64,000 nt of DNA from Psychromonas sp. L1A2 (GTDB lineage: Bacteria > Pseudomonadota > Gammaproteobacteria > Enterobacterales > Psychromonadaceae). Of the stretch, positions 55,303-64,000 are shown piece by piece. The notes below the pieces were generated by a model. It saw nothing but the letters and a program-made list of their open reading frames with translations, searched no databases and had not been told where the DNA came from. Position numbers and translations under genes: made by a program. The stretch lies in NCBI RefSeq assembly GCF_009828855.1, contig NZ_WUAG01000001.1:2232001-2296000 (forward strand). The letters are read 5' to 3'. Numbering within the stretch: the stretch's first letter is position 1; each line of letters opens with the position of its first letter.

Positions 55303-56550
55303 TCAATCCATTAAAGGACTATACGGTTCAATAACCACCGTTTCACCTTCGGCAATACTGCCTCGGTCTTGTTCAAGTACAATAAAGCAATTTGACTGAC
55401 TCATTGAACTAAACACACCAGAACCTTGATTTCCAGTAGTTGAGACAACTAGCTGGCCTTGCTCATTAACTGAGTAGGTACCACGTTGAAAATCAGTTCT
55501 TCCTGGTGCTTTTGACAATGCATCACTGCATATTGCATTCAAGCGTAGAGCAGGTTTAACAAGCTCACCACTCATTTTGGCCATTGCTGGCACAGCTAAT
55601 TGATATAGAGTTACGATAGCGGAAACCGGATTTCCTGGCAACCCAAAAAAGACACTGTTTTGCAACTGGCCAAAAGCGAACGGTTTGCCTGGTTTAATGG
55701 CTAGTTTCCAAAATCCTATTTCACCTATTTCATTTAACACTTCTTTAATGAAATCAGCCTCTCCCACTGATACGCCGCCGCTTGTTATTACAACATCAGC
55801 TAGTTGATCAGCTTTGATCATTGCCGCTTTAATTAAAGCGTAATCATCTTTGATAATGCCAAAATCAATCACTTCAACATTTAAACGAGACAAAAGAGCC
55901 ATAATACTATATCTATTACTATCGTATATTTCGCCTTGCTGTAACGTCTCACCTAAACTTTTTAACTCATCACCAGACGATAATACCGCTACTTTAAGTT
56001 TTCGATAAACCTCAACATTTGCAATACCTAATGATGCAAGTAAAGGGATATCACGTGGCGTTAATTTATGTCCTTTTTGCAAAACGTGCTGTCCAATACT
56101 TAAATCTTCGCCGGCAAAGCGAACATTGTTATTGATTTCAGGTGCATGACTAAAAGTAATCTGCTTTCCTTCTGCTAAACATTGCTCTTGCATAACCACA
56201 CAATTTAACGAATCAGGTATTAATGCACCTGTCATTATTCTGATACAACAACCTGTATCGACTTCCCCATTAAAAGGCACTCCTGCAAATGATTTACCGA
56301 CTAATGTTAATTTAACCGGATTTTCAGCAGAACAATCTTTTAGATTATCAACGTGTAATGCATAACCATCCATTGCTGAATTGTTAAAAGGTGGTACGTT
56401 CTTTTGTGACACAATATCTTCACAAAGTGTAAAGCCTAGCGCATCCGATAATGGTAACGTGATTTTGTCACATACTATCGACAACGCTTGTTGCATTGTT
56501 TCCAACGCATCAGCTAACGGCATTAATCCTTTTGCATTACAACAGCTCAT
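55303..56550 (-). CDS. moeA: Molybdopterin molybdotransferase MoeA
   Basis: Inserts molybdate into adenylylated molybdopterin. The 415-residue protein has NVPPFNNSAMDGYA near residue 57, VVITSGGVSVGEADFI, and FFGLPGNPVSAIVT, the hallmarks of MoeA. moaB/mogA and moeB are not adjacent. An early Cys pair (MSCCNAKGLMPLADAL) resembles other gammaproteobacterial MoeA starts. Confidence 0.95.
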   Translation of the reverse strand: MSCCNAKGLMPLADALETMQQALSIVCDKITLPLSDALGFTLCEDIVSQKNVPPFNNSAMDGYALHVDNLKDCSAENPVKLTLVGKSFAGVPFNGEVDTGCCIRIMTGALIPDSLNCVVMQEQCLAEGKQITFSHAPEINNNVRFAGEDLSIGQHVLQKGHKLTPRDIPLLASLGIANVEVYRKLKVAVLSSGDELKSLGETLQQGEIYDSNRYSIMALLSRLNVEVIDFGIIKDDYALIKAAMIKADQLADVVITSGGVSVGEADFIKEVLNEIGEIGFWKLAIKPGKPFAFGQLQNSVFFGLPGNPVSAIVTLYQLAVPAMAKMSGELVKPALRLNAICSDALSKAPGRTDFQRGTYSVNEQGQLVVSTTGNQGSGVFSSMSQSNCFIVLEQDRGSIAEGETVVIEPYSPLMD

Positions 56551-56788
56551 ATGGGTTACTCTATTTTGATTAGTGAATTTTTAATAATAATTATTAGTTA
56601 TTACTTATTAGTTTTTACTTATTGATTATCGAAAATTGATTGGTATTTCATTATGTATTGCTCAGTGTAAAGGTACAATATTAAAACTTCGCTGAGCCGC
56701 ATAAAGATCAATGAATGTGCTTAAATTTATCTAAAACTTTAATTTACACTCAAAAATTTTTAATTTACACCCGAAAAACATAATTAGC

Positions 56789-57742
56789 TTACTCAAACGC
56801 TTTAGCAGTAGCATCGTTAGGTAAAGATTCTGGTACTTTAATCCCTTTTAAATTACTAAAACAGCTTTCAATGGCCGTTGTGATAAAATCTTCTATAAAG
56901 GCTAATGAATTTTGCTCTTCTCTTACCGCTGCATAAAGTGTTTTCCAAACGCCATTTTTCCCTAAACGCCTCGCAACAACATAGTCTTTTTGGAGGTATT
57001 CAAACAAAGCCCAATTTGGTAAACCTGCTACGCCTCGACCACTTGCGACTAGTTGCAACATCATTAAAGTCATATCTGCTTGGCGAATTTTTGCAGGTGC
57101 CACTCCTTCTGGTGTTAAGAAAGCATTAAAGATATCTAAACGCTCTTTTTCAACAGGATAAGTGATCAACGTTTCTTCACTGAGATCTTCTGCTTCAATA
57201 TAAATTTTATTGGCTAAAGGATGATGACGGCTTAATGCCAGCATCGATTGATAACTAAATAGAGGGATATAACTGATACCCTCTATCGGTTGAGGATCTG
57301 ACGTCACCACTAAATCTAAGTTACCTCGCTTTAATGCGGGTAAAGGTAAAAAACTAAAACCACTTGAAAAATCTAATTCAACTTCAGGCCAGCTATCACG
57401 AAACTTATCAATGGCCGGCATCAACCACTGAAAGCACGAATGGCATTCTATCGCCATGTGTAAACGCCCTGCATCGCCAGAAGCAAAGCGTGATATATCA
57501 CGTTCAGCTTGACGAATTTGCGGTAATACCTGATCTGCTAACTCTAAAATGCGTAAACCTGAAATGGTAAAACGAATTGGACGTGATTTACGAATAAACA
57601 AAGAACAATCTAAACGTTGCTCCAATTCTTTTAACTGGTGTGATAATGCAGATTGCGTTAAGTGCAATTGCTTTGCAGCCTCTACTAAACTACCTGCTTT
57701 ATTTAGTGTTGATAACGTTTTTAAGTGTTTGAGTTCGATCAT
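56789..57742 (-). CDS. metR: LysR family regulator MetR
   Basis: Homocysteine-responsive activator of methionine biosynthesis genes. The 317-residue protein begins MIELKHLKTLSTLNKAGSLV and has the helix-turn-helix AAKQLHLTQSALSHQLKELE. The effector domain (CHSCFQWLMPAIDKFRDSWP) is typical of MetR. AAGG lies 6 bases before ATG 57742; the frame is open further upstream without support. It is divergent from alaA rather than from metE, which is not in the window. Confidence 0.88.
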   Translation of the reverse strand: MIELKHLKTLSTLNKAGSLVEAAKQLHLTQSALSHQLKELEQRLDCSLFIRKSRPIRFTISGLRILELADQVLPQIRQAERDISRFASGDAGRLHMAIECHSCFQWLMPAIDKFRDSWPEVELDFSSGFSFLPLPALKRGNLDLVVTSDPQPIEGISYIPLFSYQSMLALSRHHPLANKIYIEAEDLSEETLITYPVEKERLDIFNAFLTPEGVAPAKIRQADMTLMMLQLVASGRGVAGLPNWALFEYLQKDYVVARRLGKNGVWKTLYAAVREEQNSLAFIEDFITTAIESCFSNLKGIKVPESLPNDATAKAFE

Positions 57743-57840
57743 AATTAACCTTAATAAAGCATTAAATAGTATTAGTATTCCATAAAAGTTAATTATTTTC
57801 ACACTATATAAGCAATCATTGAATATAATTAATCATTATC

Positions 57841-57853
57841 TGAATATACCTCA
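57841..57853. promoter_or_regulatory. Possible MetR-type site in the metR-alaA divergent region
   Basis: TGAATATACCTCA matches the MetR consensus TGAANNNNNTTCA at seven of eight fixed positions. It lies between the two divergent genes. Short AT-rich matches like this can occur by chance. Confidence 0.3.
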
Positions 57854-57948
57854 TCATATTGTTGATTTCATCTTCACTAAATCAATCAGATAAGGTACTT
57901 TATGTCATTGTTTAAAGCATTATGGAAATTAGGATTTAAGGGGTTTAA

Positions 57949-59163
57949 ATGTATTCAATTGTTCGTTCAAACAAACTAGATAATGTCTGCTATGACATTC
58001 GTGGACCTGTATTAAAGCAAGCGATGAAATTAGAAGATGAAGGTCAGCGTATTCTTAAATTGAACATTGGTAATCCCGCCCAATTTGGTTTTGAAGCCCC
58101 AGAAGAAGTGTTGATGGATGTGATCAAAAACTTACCTAATAGCCAAGGCTATTGTGACAGCAAGGGGCTGTTTTCTGCGCGTAAAGCCGTCATGCAACAT
58201 TACCAAGCTAAAGGGCTTTTATCGTTAGATACCGATGATATCTATATTGGTAATGGCGTCAGTGAATTGATCGTAATGGCAATGCAGAGTTTACTTAATA
58301 ACGGTGATGAGATTTTAGTCCCAGCACCTGATTATCCATTATGGACAGCTGCAGCTAACCTGTCTGGCGGTAAAGCGGTACATTATATTTGTGATGAAGA
58401 ATCAAACTGGTTTCCTGATATCGACGATATCAAATCAAAAATCACCTCTCGCACTAAAGGTATTGTGTTAATTAATCCAAATAACCCAACGGGTGCCGTT
58501 TATAGCAAAGATTTACTAGAACAAATTGTAGAGTTAGCACGTCAACACAACTTAATTGTTTTTTCTGATGAAATTTATTCAAAAATTGTTTATGACGATG
58601 CAGTCCATATTCCATTAGCAACTTTAGCCGATGATATTTTGATTGTAACCTTTGATGGTTTATCAAAAGCTTATAGAGTGTGTGGTTTCCGTGTTGGTTG
58701 GATGATGATAAGTGGTGCGAAAAAGCAAGCACGTGATTATATATCAGGCATAGAAATTCTAGCGAGTATGCGTTTATGTGCCAATGTACCGATGCAACAT
58801 GCGATTCAAACGTCATTAGGCGGTTATCAAAGCATTAATGAACTGACTGTCCCTGGTGGCCGTTTATATGACCAAACGCAAACAGCTTGGAAATTATTGA
58901 ATGATATTCCGGGTGTGAGCTGTACTAAACCAAATGGTGCTTTATATCTTTTCCCTAAATTAGACCAAAAACGTTTTAACATTAAAGATGATCAACGTTT
59001 TGCAATGGATTTATTAGTCGAAGAAAAGATCCTAATTGTTCAAGGTACCGGCTTTAACTGGCACAAACCAGATCACTTCCGTATCGTTTGTTTACCACGT
59101 GTCGATGAGATGGCGATAGCAATTAAGAAAATTGCTCACTTCCTAGATGGATATAGTCAGTAA
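57949..59163 (+). CDS. alaA: Glutamate-pyruvate aminotransferase AlaA
   Basis: Class I PLP-dependent aminotransferase, the main alanine-forming enzyme in E. coli (YfbQ). The 404-residue protein has SNKLDNVCYDIRGPVLKQA at the start, INPNNPTGAVYS, SDEIYSKIVYD, and the PLP lysine in FDGLSKAYRVCGFRVGW. Length and wording match AlaA closely. A small hairpin (59231-59280) follows, but without a T run. Confidence 0.93.
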   Translation: MYSIVRSNKLDNVCYDIRGPVLKQAMKLEDEGQRILKLNIGNPAQFGFEAPEEVLMDVIKNLPNSQGYCDSKGLFSARKAVMQHYQAKGLLSLDTDDIYIGNGVSELIVMAMQSLLNNGDEILVPAPDYPLWTAAANLSGGKAVHYICDEESNWFPDIDDIKSKITSRTKGIVLINPNNPTGAVYSKDLLEQIVELARQHNLIVFSDEIYSKIVYDDAVHIPLATLADDILIVTFDGLSKAYRVCGFRVGWMMISGAKKQARDYISGIEILASMRLCANVPMQHAIQTSLGGYQSINELTVPGGRLYDQTQTAWKLLNDIPGVSCTKPNGALYLFPKLDQKRFNIKDDQRFAMDLLVEEKILIVQGTGFNWHKPDHFRIVCLPRVDEMAIAIKKIAHFLDGYSQ

Positions 59164-59584
59164 GCAATACTAGAAACCCGTATCGAAAAAGTAAACCAAG
59201 AAGCTATATTAAAAAGGTATATCAGAGAGATGTCGAACTTATCACTTGAATTCAAGAATCAATAACTATTGAGTTCGACAGTTTCAATTCTATTAAGCCC
59301 CTTTCTATTAACGAAAAGCTATTAATGAAAAACTATTAACGAAAAGCTATCAATAAAAAAGCGATTAACTAAATAGCTTTAAGCAACATAGCGATGAACG
59401 ACCTTTAACATTAAATAGTATGGTCACTGTATTAACATTCATCACCATCAAGTCATCACTCAACCTCATTTGTTCTTTTTTGCCCTTTATTATTTTTGAC
59501 GCTTATTTGTTTTGTAAGTCAATAAATAGTAATGATAAAATCAACTCTCCTTTCACTATTTTATTTATTTCACACGAGATAAAA
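59164..59584. other. Intergenic region between alaA and the VanZ-like gene
   Basis: It holds an inverted repeat TGTCGAACT / AGTTCGACA (59231-59280) that encloses a CTTGAATTCAAG palindrome, and a 14-bp tandem repeat (59305-59376). The VanZ frame is open back to 59420, but conserved sequence starts only at 59585. No other gene was seen. Confidence 0.45.
59305..59376. repeat. 14-bp tandem repeat, four to five units
   Basis: CTATTAACGAAAAG (59305), CTATTAATGAAAAA (59319), CTATTAACGAAAAG (59333) and CTATCAATAAAAAAG (59347) follow in direct order, and a degenerate fifth unit reaches 59376. Units are separated by exactly 14 bases except the last. Confidence 0.65.
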
Positions 59585-60583
59585 ATGTTTAAAAAAATAG
59601 CACTTGCGATTATTTCATTATGTTTCTTCTTACTTTTATTCATTGATATCAACACTGTTATTTCAGATCGATTAATTGATGCATTATGGCCTATTGGACA
59701 CGTTACTGTGTTTGCATTTTGGGGTTCGTTATTCTTACTTTACCAGCCCACCGTAAAAACAGCCTCACTCAAAAAACAATTCTTATTAATGACGGCTTTC
59801 TGTTTCATTTTTGGAATATCAATTGAATTAATCCAACCTTTTTTTGGACGTTCTAGAGAACTAGAAGATGTTTTTTTGAATTACGTAGGCATGTTACTGA
59901 GCATTATTTTATTTAGTCACCACTATATTCACTGGCGCTATAAGCTACTTTATTTTTGCTTGCTTGGTTATTTACTTTCCCCTTCTACACTCTGTGTTTA
60001 TGATGAAATTAAAGCAAAAGCTGAGTTTCCAGTGTTAGCTTCTTTTGAACAAGACGTTGCTTTAACACGCTGGAAAGCAGATCAGTCTTTATCCTTGGCA
60101 ATACCTAAACAATTAAATATGCAGCAAAATAAACAACTAAGTCATTTACCCTCAGCCATCAATAAAATGATGAAAGTGACTTTTGTTCCTCGTGAATATA
60201 GTGGTGTTGCTCTACGTTATTTCGAAGGTGATTGGCAAGATTACAAAGAATTAGTCATAGGTTTTTATAATCCTAATACCGCCACTGAAGCAGAAATTAC
60301 AGAAAGTGATAAAGTAGGAAGGACAAAACTTGAAACATTACCTGTTACCTTACTGATCACTGATGGGCATTACGACAAATCAAAACCAAACTATAAAGAT
60401 CGCTACGAGAAAAAATTACATATTGAACCAGGCTTCAGTGAGATTAGCATTCCATTAAATACAATCAGGGATGGTGTTCAGTTAAGAAAGATGGATTTAA
60501 GTAAAATGGCAGGAGTTGATTTTTATATGTATGAATTAGATGGGCCAGTTAACCTTTATATCGACCAATTATATTTACAGTGA
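59585..60583 (+). CDS. VanZ-like membrane protein with C-terminal soluble domain
   Basis: From ATG 59585 (MFKKIALAIISLCFFLLLFI) the protein is 332 residues. The first 130 contain four to five helices with the VanZ signature: IGHVTVFAFWGSLF, then FGISIELIQPFFGRSRELEDVFLNYVG. The C-terminal 190 residues are soluble and resemble a galactose-binding-like beta sandwich (SGVALRYFEGDWQDYKELVI, VDFYMYELDGPVNLYIDQLYL). The fusion suggests a cell-surface or polysaccharide role. The function is unknown. Confidence 0.75.
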   Translation: MFKKIALAIISLCFFLLLFIDINTVISDRLIDALWPIGHVTVFAFWGSLFLLYQPTVKTASLKKQFLLMTAFCFIFGISIELIQPFFGRSRELEDVFLNYVGMLLSIILFSHHYIHWRYKLLYFCLLGYLLSPSTLCVYDEIKAKAEFPVLASFEQDVALTRWKADQSLSLAIPKQLNMQQNKQLSHLPSAINKMMKVTFVPREYSGVALRYFEGDWQDYKELVIGFYNPNTATEAEITESDKVGRTKLETLPVTLLITDGHYDKSKPNYKDRYEKKLHIEPGFSEISIPLNTIRDGVQLRKMDLSKMAGVDFYMYELDGPVNLYIDQLYLQ

Positions 60584-60588
60584 TATTA

Positions 60589-60809
60589 ATATCAATCACA
60601 CTAATTAGCCGTTCTATTTTATTGGTTAAAACAACCTATTGCTTCGTTGGAAGTTTCGTAAAGAGAGCGGTCATTAAAGAATTAATATTTTTTAATTAAT
60701 ACTCTGAGAGATGATTAACGAAGTTAATCTTAGAAAGATCTTAATTTACGCCTTGAAATCAGTCATTTTTTCTGTGCAAATTAGAGTTCTTATGTAATGT
60801 GATTGCTAT
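60589..60809. repeat. MITE-like repeat family A, divergent copy (221 bp)
   Basis: The ends ATATCAATCACACTAATTAG and CTTATGTAATGTGATTGCTAT are imperfect inverted repeats like those of family A. Inner blocks (AGTTTCGTAAAGAGAGCGGTCATT, split here as AGTTTCGTAAAG and AGAGCGG; TTAATTTACGCCTTGAAATC) match copy 2 at 4573 read in reverse. It begins 6 bases after the VanZ stop codon. Confidence 0.6.
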
Positions 60810-60834
60810 AATTTATTGTTCTAGCAACACAAAC

Positions 60835-60864
60835 AAAAAGGGAGACTAATTAGTCTCTCTTTTT
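60835..60864. terminator. Bidirectional terminator between the VanZ-like gene and rlmM
   Basis: AAAAAGGGAGACTAA (60835-60849) faces TTAGTCTCTCTTTTT (60850-60864), with one G-T pair. The A and T flanks allow termination from either side. Confidence 0.8.
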
Positions 60865-60917
60865 ATTGATAACCGTTCAGCATATATTGTCAATCAATAT
60901 ATATTTTATTGAAGACT

Positions 60918-62003
60918 TTACAAAGGCCCGTATACTTTATCCGTTAAACGCACATGAACAGTGATTTCTTCACGATCATGATATAGATGCTTCGCTTGTA
61001 ATTCATAATTGAATCCCGCTTCTTCAATCATATCCGTCAGTAATTTCAAATCATCAGTCGCTTCTTGATAACGTTGTTTCATTGGTAATTTAAGATTGAA
61101 AATAGCTTCTTTACACCAACCATCGATTAACCACTGCGCCATTAATTTAGCAACTCGTTTAGGCTTTTCAATCATGTCACACACTAACCAGTGAATATTT
61201 TTACGCTCAGGTTCAAACTTAAATCCATCTTCCATAAAGTGAGTGACTTGCCCTGTTTCCATCAAACTATCGGCCATTACACCATTATCAACACAACTTA
61301 CAAACATACCACGTCGTACTAACTGATAAGTCCACCCGCCAGGACATGCGCCAAGATCAACCGCACGTAAACCTGAATGAGCACGTTCTTCTTGCGCTTC
61401 TTTGGTTAAAAAAGTCTGGAAAGCTTCGTCTAATTTAAGTGTTGATCGGCTAGGTGCTTCATTAGGAAAACGTAAACGAGTGATACCCATGTGCAATTCG
61501 CTACGATTTTTAGGGAGTGAATATCCAACATACGCTGTTTCATAATCCATGAAACAAACATGTGTGCGTCGTTTTTTTAGGTTTTCTTTGTTTGTTAGGT
61601 TATTGTGTTTTTTAAGGGCTTGTCTGAAAGGAACCGTAAATTTACGGCAAAATGTTAATAAGGGTTTGGTTTCATCGCCTTCAGGACATTCAACATAAAC
61701 ATCACCTGCCATTGGTAAGTTACGTGTAATGTCTAAAATAGGTGTAATTCTGTCATCTGCAGGTAAGTCTTCAAGCAGTGCGACCGCAACAATCATTTGC
61801 CGAGCAAAGATAAGTTGAGCAAAATTAATCTGCTCTGATAATGCCTCCACTTGTGTTGGCTCATAACAATGGTATAAAACAAAACCACTATTTTTAAGGG
61901 TTTTAATATAACCAAAAACTTCTAACTCACTCGCTTTAGCTTGAATTTCATTTGCACAGTCATTTTCAAAACCAGGGCGACAATATAACAGAATACCTAA
62001 CAT
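60918..62003 (-). CDS. rlmM: 23S rRNA C2498 2'-O-ribose methyltransferase RlmM
   Basis: Methylates the ribose of C2498 in 23S rRNA. The 361-residue protein has an N-terminal THUMP-like domain (LLYCRPGFENDCANEI) and a Rossmann methyltransferase domain with the SAM motif VDLGACPGGWTYQLVRRG. KLPMKQRY carries the conserved lysine. It matches E. coli YgdE along its whole length. It follows the DUF423 gene by 14 bases, as in E. coli (ygdD-rlmM). Confidence 0.96.
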   Translation of the reverse strand: MLGILLYCRPGFENDCANEIQAKASELEVFGYIKTLKNSGFVLYHCYEPTQVEALSEQINFAQLIFARQMIVAVALLEDLPADDRITPILDITRNLPMAGDVYVECPEGDETKPLLTFCRKFTVPFRQALKKHNNLTNKENLKKRRTHVCFMDYETAYVGYSLPKNRSELHMGITRLRFPNEAPSRSTLKLDEAFQTFLTKEAQEERAHSGLRAVDLGACPGGWTYQLVRRGMFVSCVDNGVMADSLMETGQVTHFMEDGFKFEPERKNIHWLVCDMIEKPKRVAKLMAQWLIDGWCKEAIFNLKLPMKQRYQEATDDLKLLTDMIEEAGFNYELQAKHLYHDREEITVHVRLTDKVYGPL

Positions 62004-62017
62004 ACAGACTTAAACCT

Positions 62018-62410
62018 TTATTTTCTTTGTGTAAATAGCATGGCAATAGCGACAAATAACCACGCGAGTATGAGTAATAAACCACCTAATGGAGTCACTA
62101 ATACTAATAATTTTGAGCCTAAAAATACTAAGTAATATAGGCTACCGCTAAAACATACAGTACCCAATGTGAAGCAATATAAGCTAATGGTCAGTAACCG
62201 ACTTGTAAACATTGAATTTAATAGTGATATTACTATTAGTGTGATGGCATGAAACAGCTGGTATTGTGCAGCAACTTGTACCTGAGAGACTTGCGCCGTA
62301 TTTGCCCAAGTCGACAAACCGTGACTTGCATAAGCGCCAAACATAACCGCCGTTGCACCTAGTAAGGCAGCGATGGAGATAAAACAACGTGATTGTTTAG
62401 TTATCAGCAA
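62018..62410 (-). CDS. ygdD: DUF423 (YgdD) small membrane protein
   Basis: A 130-residue protein with four transmembrane helices of the DUF423 family: LLGATAVMFGAYASHGLS in helix 1, AAQYQLFHAITLIVISLL, GSLYYLVFLG, and VTPLGGLLLILAWL. Function unknown. No in-frame ATG precedes the conserved region; a TTG at 62410 has AAGG 9 bases upstream and is the best start. The order ygdD then rlmM is conserved in gammaproteobacteria. Confidence 0.88.
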   Translation of the reverse strand: MLITKQSRCFISIAALLGATAVMFGAYASHGLSTWANTAQVSQVQVAAQYQLFHAITLIVISLLNSMFTSRLLTISLYCFTLGTVCFSGSLYYLVFLGSKLLVLVTPLGGLLLILAWLFVAIAMLFTQRK

Positions 62411-62567
62411 TGTTAATAACCTTATTTATTGCAGAACTTAGTAACCGTTTTTTAATAACAGTGACTTAGTCATTGCTATTAAGAAATTAATAGCAATTAT
62501 GTAGAGTCGTCATTACCTAGTGACAATTGTTTGGCAACACTTGTCACTAGTCTTTATTCAGTATTAA

Positions 62568-63446
<879 letters not shown>

Positions 63447-63468
63447 TCAAAAAAGTTACTTAGTTTGT

Positions 63469-64000
63469 TTAATGAATAGTTTGAGCATTATGCTCATCAT
63501 TCATTTGTTTAATTTGTCGTTTTAATAAATTAACGATTGGGTCTTCAGGACATTGCTCAATAAAATAAGTAAAATCATTGCACGCCAGCTGAAAACAATC
63601 TAATTGCTGAAACAAAAAACCACGATCCCTTACTTCAAAGGCATCTTCTGGGTCTAAACGTAATAAAATATCGCTACACAGTAATGCTAATTCAATATTT
63701 TCAGCTTGAATATAAGCTGCTTTTAATACGCTCACGTAACGTTTAATGATAGTTTCAGTACTATCCGCTTGCAACATATCAGGTGTTAAACGGGCATGGT
63801 TACCTAACTGACCACGTACCTTTAATTCTAGTTGTTGAGTATCAACAATATCACCATTAAAAGGGTCAATATAAACAGGTCCATTTTCTAACTCGACTTT
63901 AACAATAAAGCCACTTGGAAAACAGATACCAAAAGCACTGAAACCTGTCTCTTTTAACATCTCAATCAATAGAATACCTAAGCTAATAGGCACCCCTTTA
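63469..64000 (-). CDS. SirB1 (YchA) family protein, partial (runs off the window)
   Basis: The visible 176 or so residues are the C-terminal part of a SirB1/transglutaminase-like protein. VPISLGILLIEML at the window edge is the typical middle of the family, and TPR-like helices (ELALLCSDILLRLDPEDAFE, LACNDFTYFIEQCPED) end it. The frame is open to the last base with no start codon. In E. coli, sirB1 lies directly upstream of kdsA, as here. The function is not settled. Confidence 0.88.
   Translation of the reverse strand, partial: KGVPISLGILLIEMLKETGFSAFGICFPSGFIVKVELENGPVYIDPFNGDIVDTQQLELKVRGQLGNHARLTPDMLQADSTETIIKRYVSVLKAAYIQAENIELALLCSDILLRLDPEDAFEVRDRGFLFQQLDCFQLACNDFTYFIEQCPEDPIVNLLKRQIKQMNDEHNAQTIH

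Overview
This window is a single AT-rich chromosomal segment of a marine, probably cold-adapted gammaproteobacterium. YhhQ, RlmM with YgdD, EpmC, AlaA, SirB1-KdsA, the CysDN/SLC13/CysC cluster, TmaR (YeeX), DUF2960, DUF2750 and LuxU/LuxO-like proteins together point to the Vibrionales/Alteromonadales side, and Psychromonas or a close relative is my best guess. This is inferred from gene content and protein character, not from a database match. No rRNA, tRNA, CRISPR array, prophage or transposase gene was recognised.

Layout. (1) 1-4.3 kb: a Fur-box-marked iron uptake locus with the start of an MFS transporter, a FecB-like binding protein and a FecA-like TonB receptor. (2) 4.3-12.2 kb: paired MITE-like repeats, an acyl-CoA synthetase, a DUF2960 protein with a membrane protein, the queuosine-precursor transporter YhhQ behind a strongly structured leader, recX with an SOS box, radA and a small methyltransferase. 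(3) 12.2-18.8 kb: a GabD-like dehydrogenase, then the sulfate activation operon cysD-cysN-SLC13 permease-cysC read on the minus strand; the permease is broken by one extra base in an A7 run. (4) 19-30.6 kb: an M50 protease, DUF2750, a SPOUT methyltransferase, a full-length PIN-PhoH gene and a truncated near-identical copy flanking a PEP-CTERM protein, then tmaR, a phosphopantetheinyl transferase, PilZ, a thioesterase, a SOUL protein and a GNAT/DUF938 pair. (5) 30.9-38.5 kb: DUF2914 and 3D-domain envelope proteins, a pseudo-receiver, a DASS transporter, a DMT exporter divergent from a LysR regulator, and a radical SAM protein.

(6) 38.6-47.5 kb is the most interesting part: a minus-strand signalling block. 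A PhnD-family periplasmic binding protein is encoded next to a hybrid histidine kinase (HAMP, HisKA, HATPase, REC, HPt). Immediately upstream lies a two-gene unit with a LuxU-like phosphotransfer protein and a LuxO-like sigma-54 activator. Next come an EAL phosphodiesterase gene carrying two single-base frameshifts, a decayed Cys-rich gene and a stand-alone receiver. The layout resembles the Vibrio LuxP-LuxQ-LuxU-LuxO relay, but with a PhnD-type sensor protein instead of LuxP. (7) 48-64 kb is mostly housekeeping: a YHYH lipoprotein, EpmC, PdxH, an outer-membrane barrel, CobQ, AroG, MoeA, MetR divergent from AlaA, a VanZ-like protein, RlmM/YgdD, KdsA and a partial SirB1.

Two families of short terminal-inverted-repeat elements are scattered through the window. 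Family A has ATACC...GGTAT ends and four copies; family B has TATACCCG...CGGGTATA ends and three copies. One family B copy marks the exact breakpoint of the truncated phoH copy and supplies its start codon.
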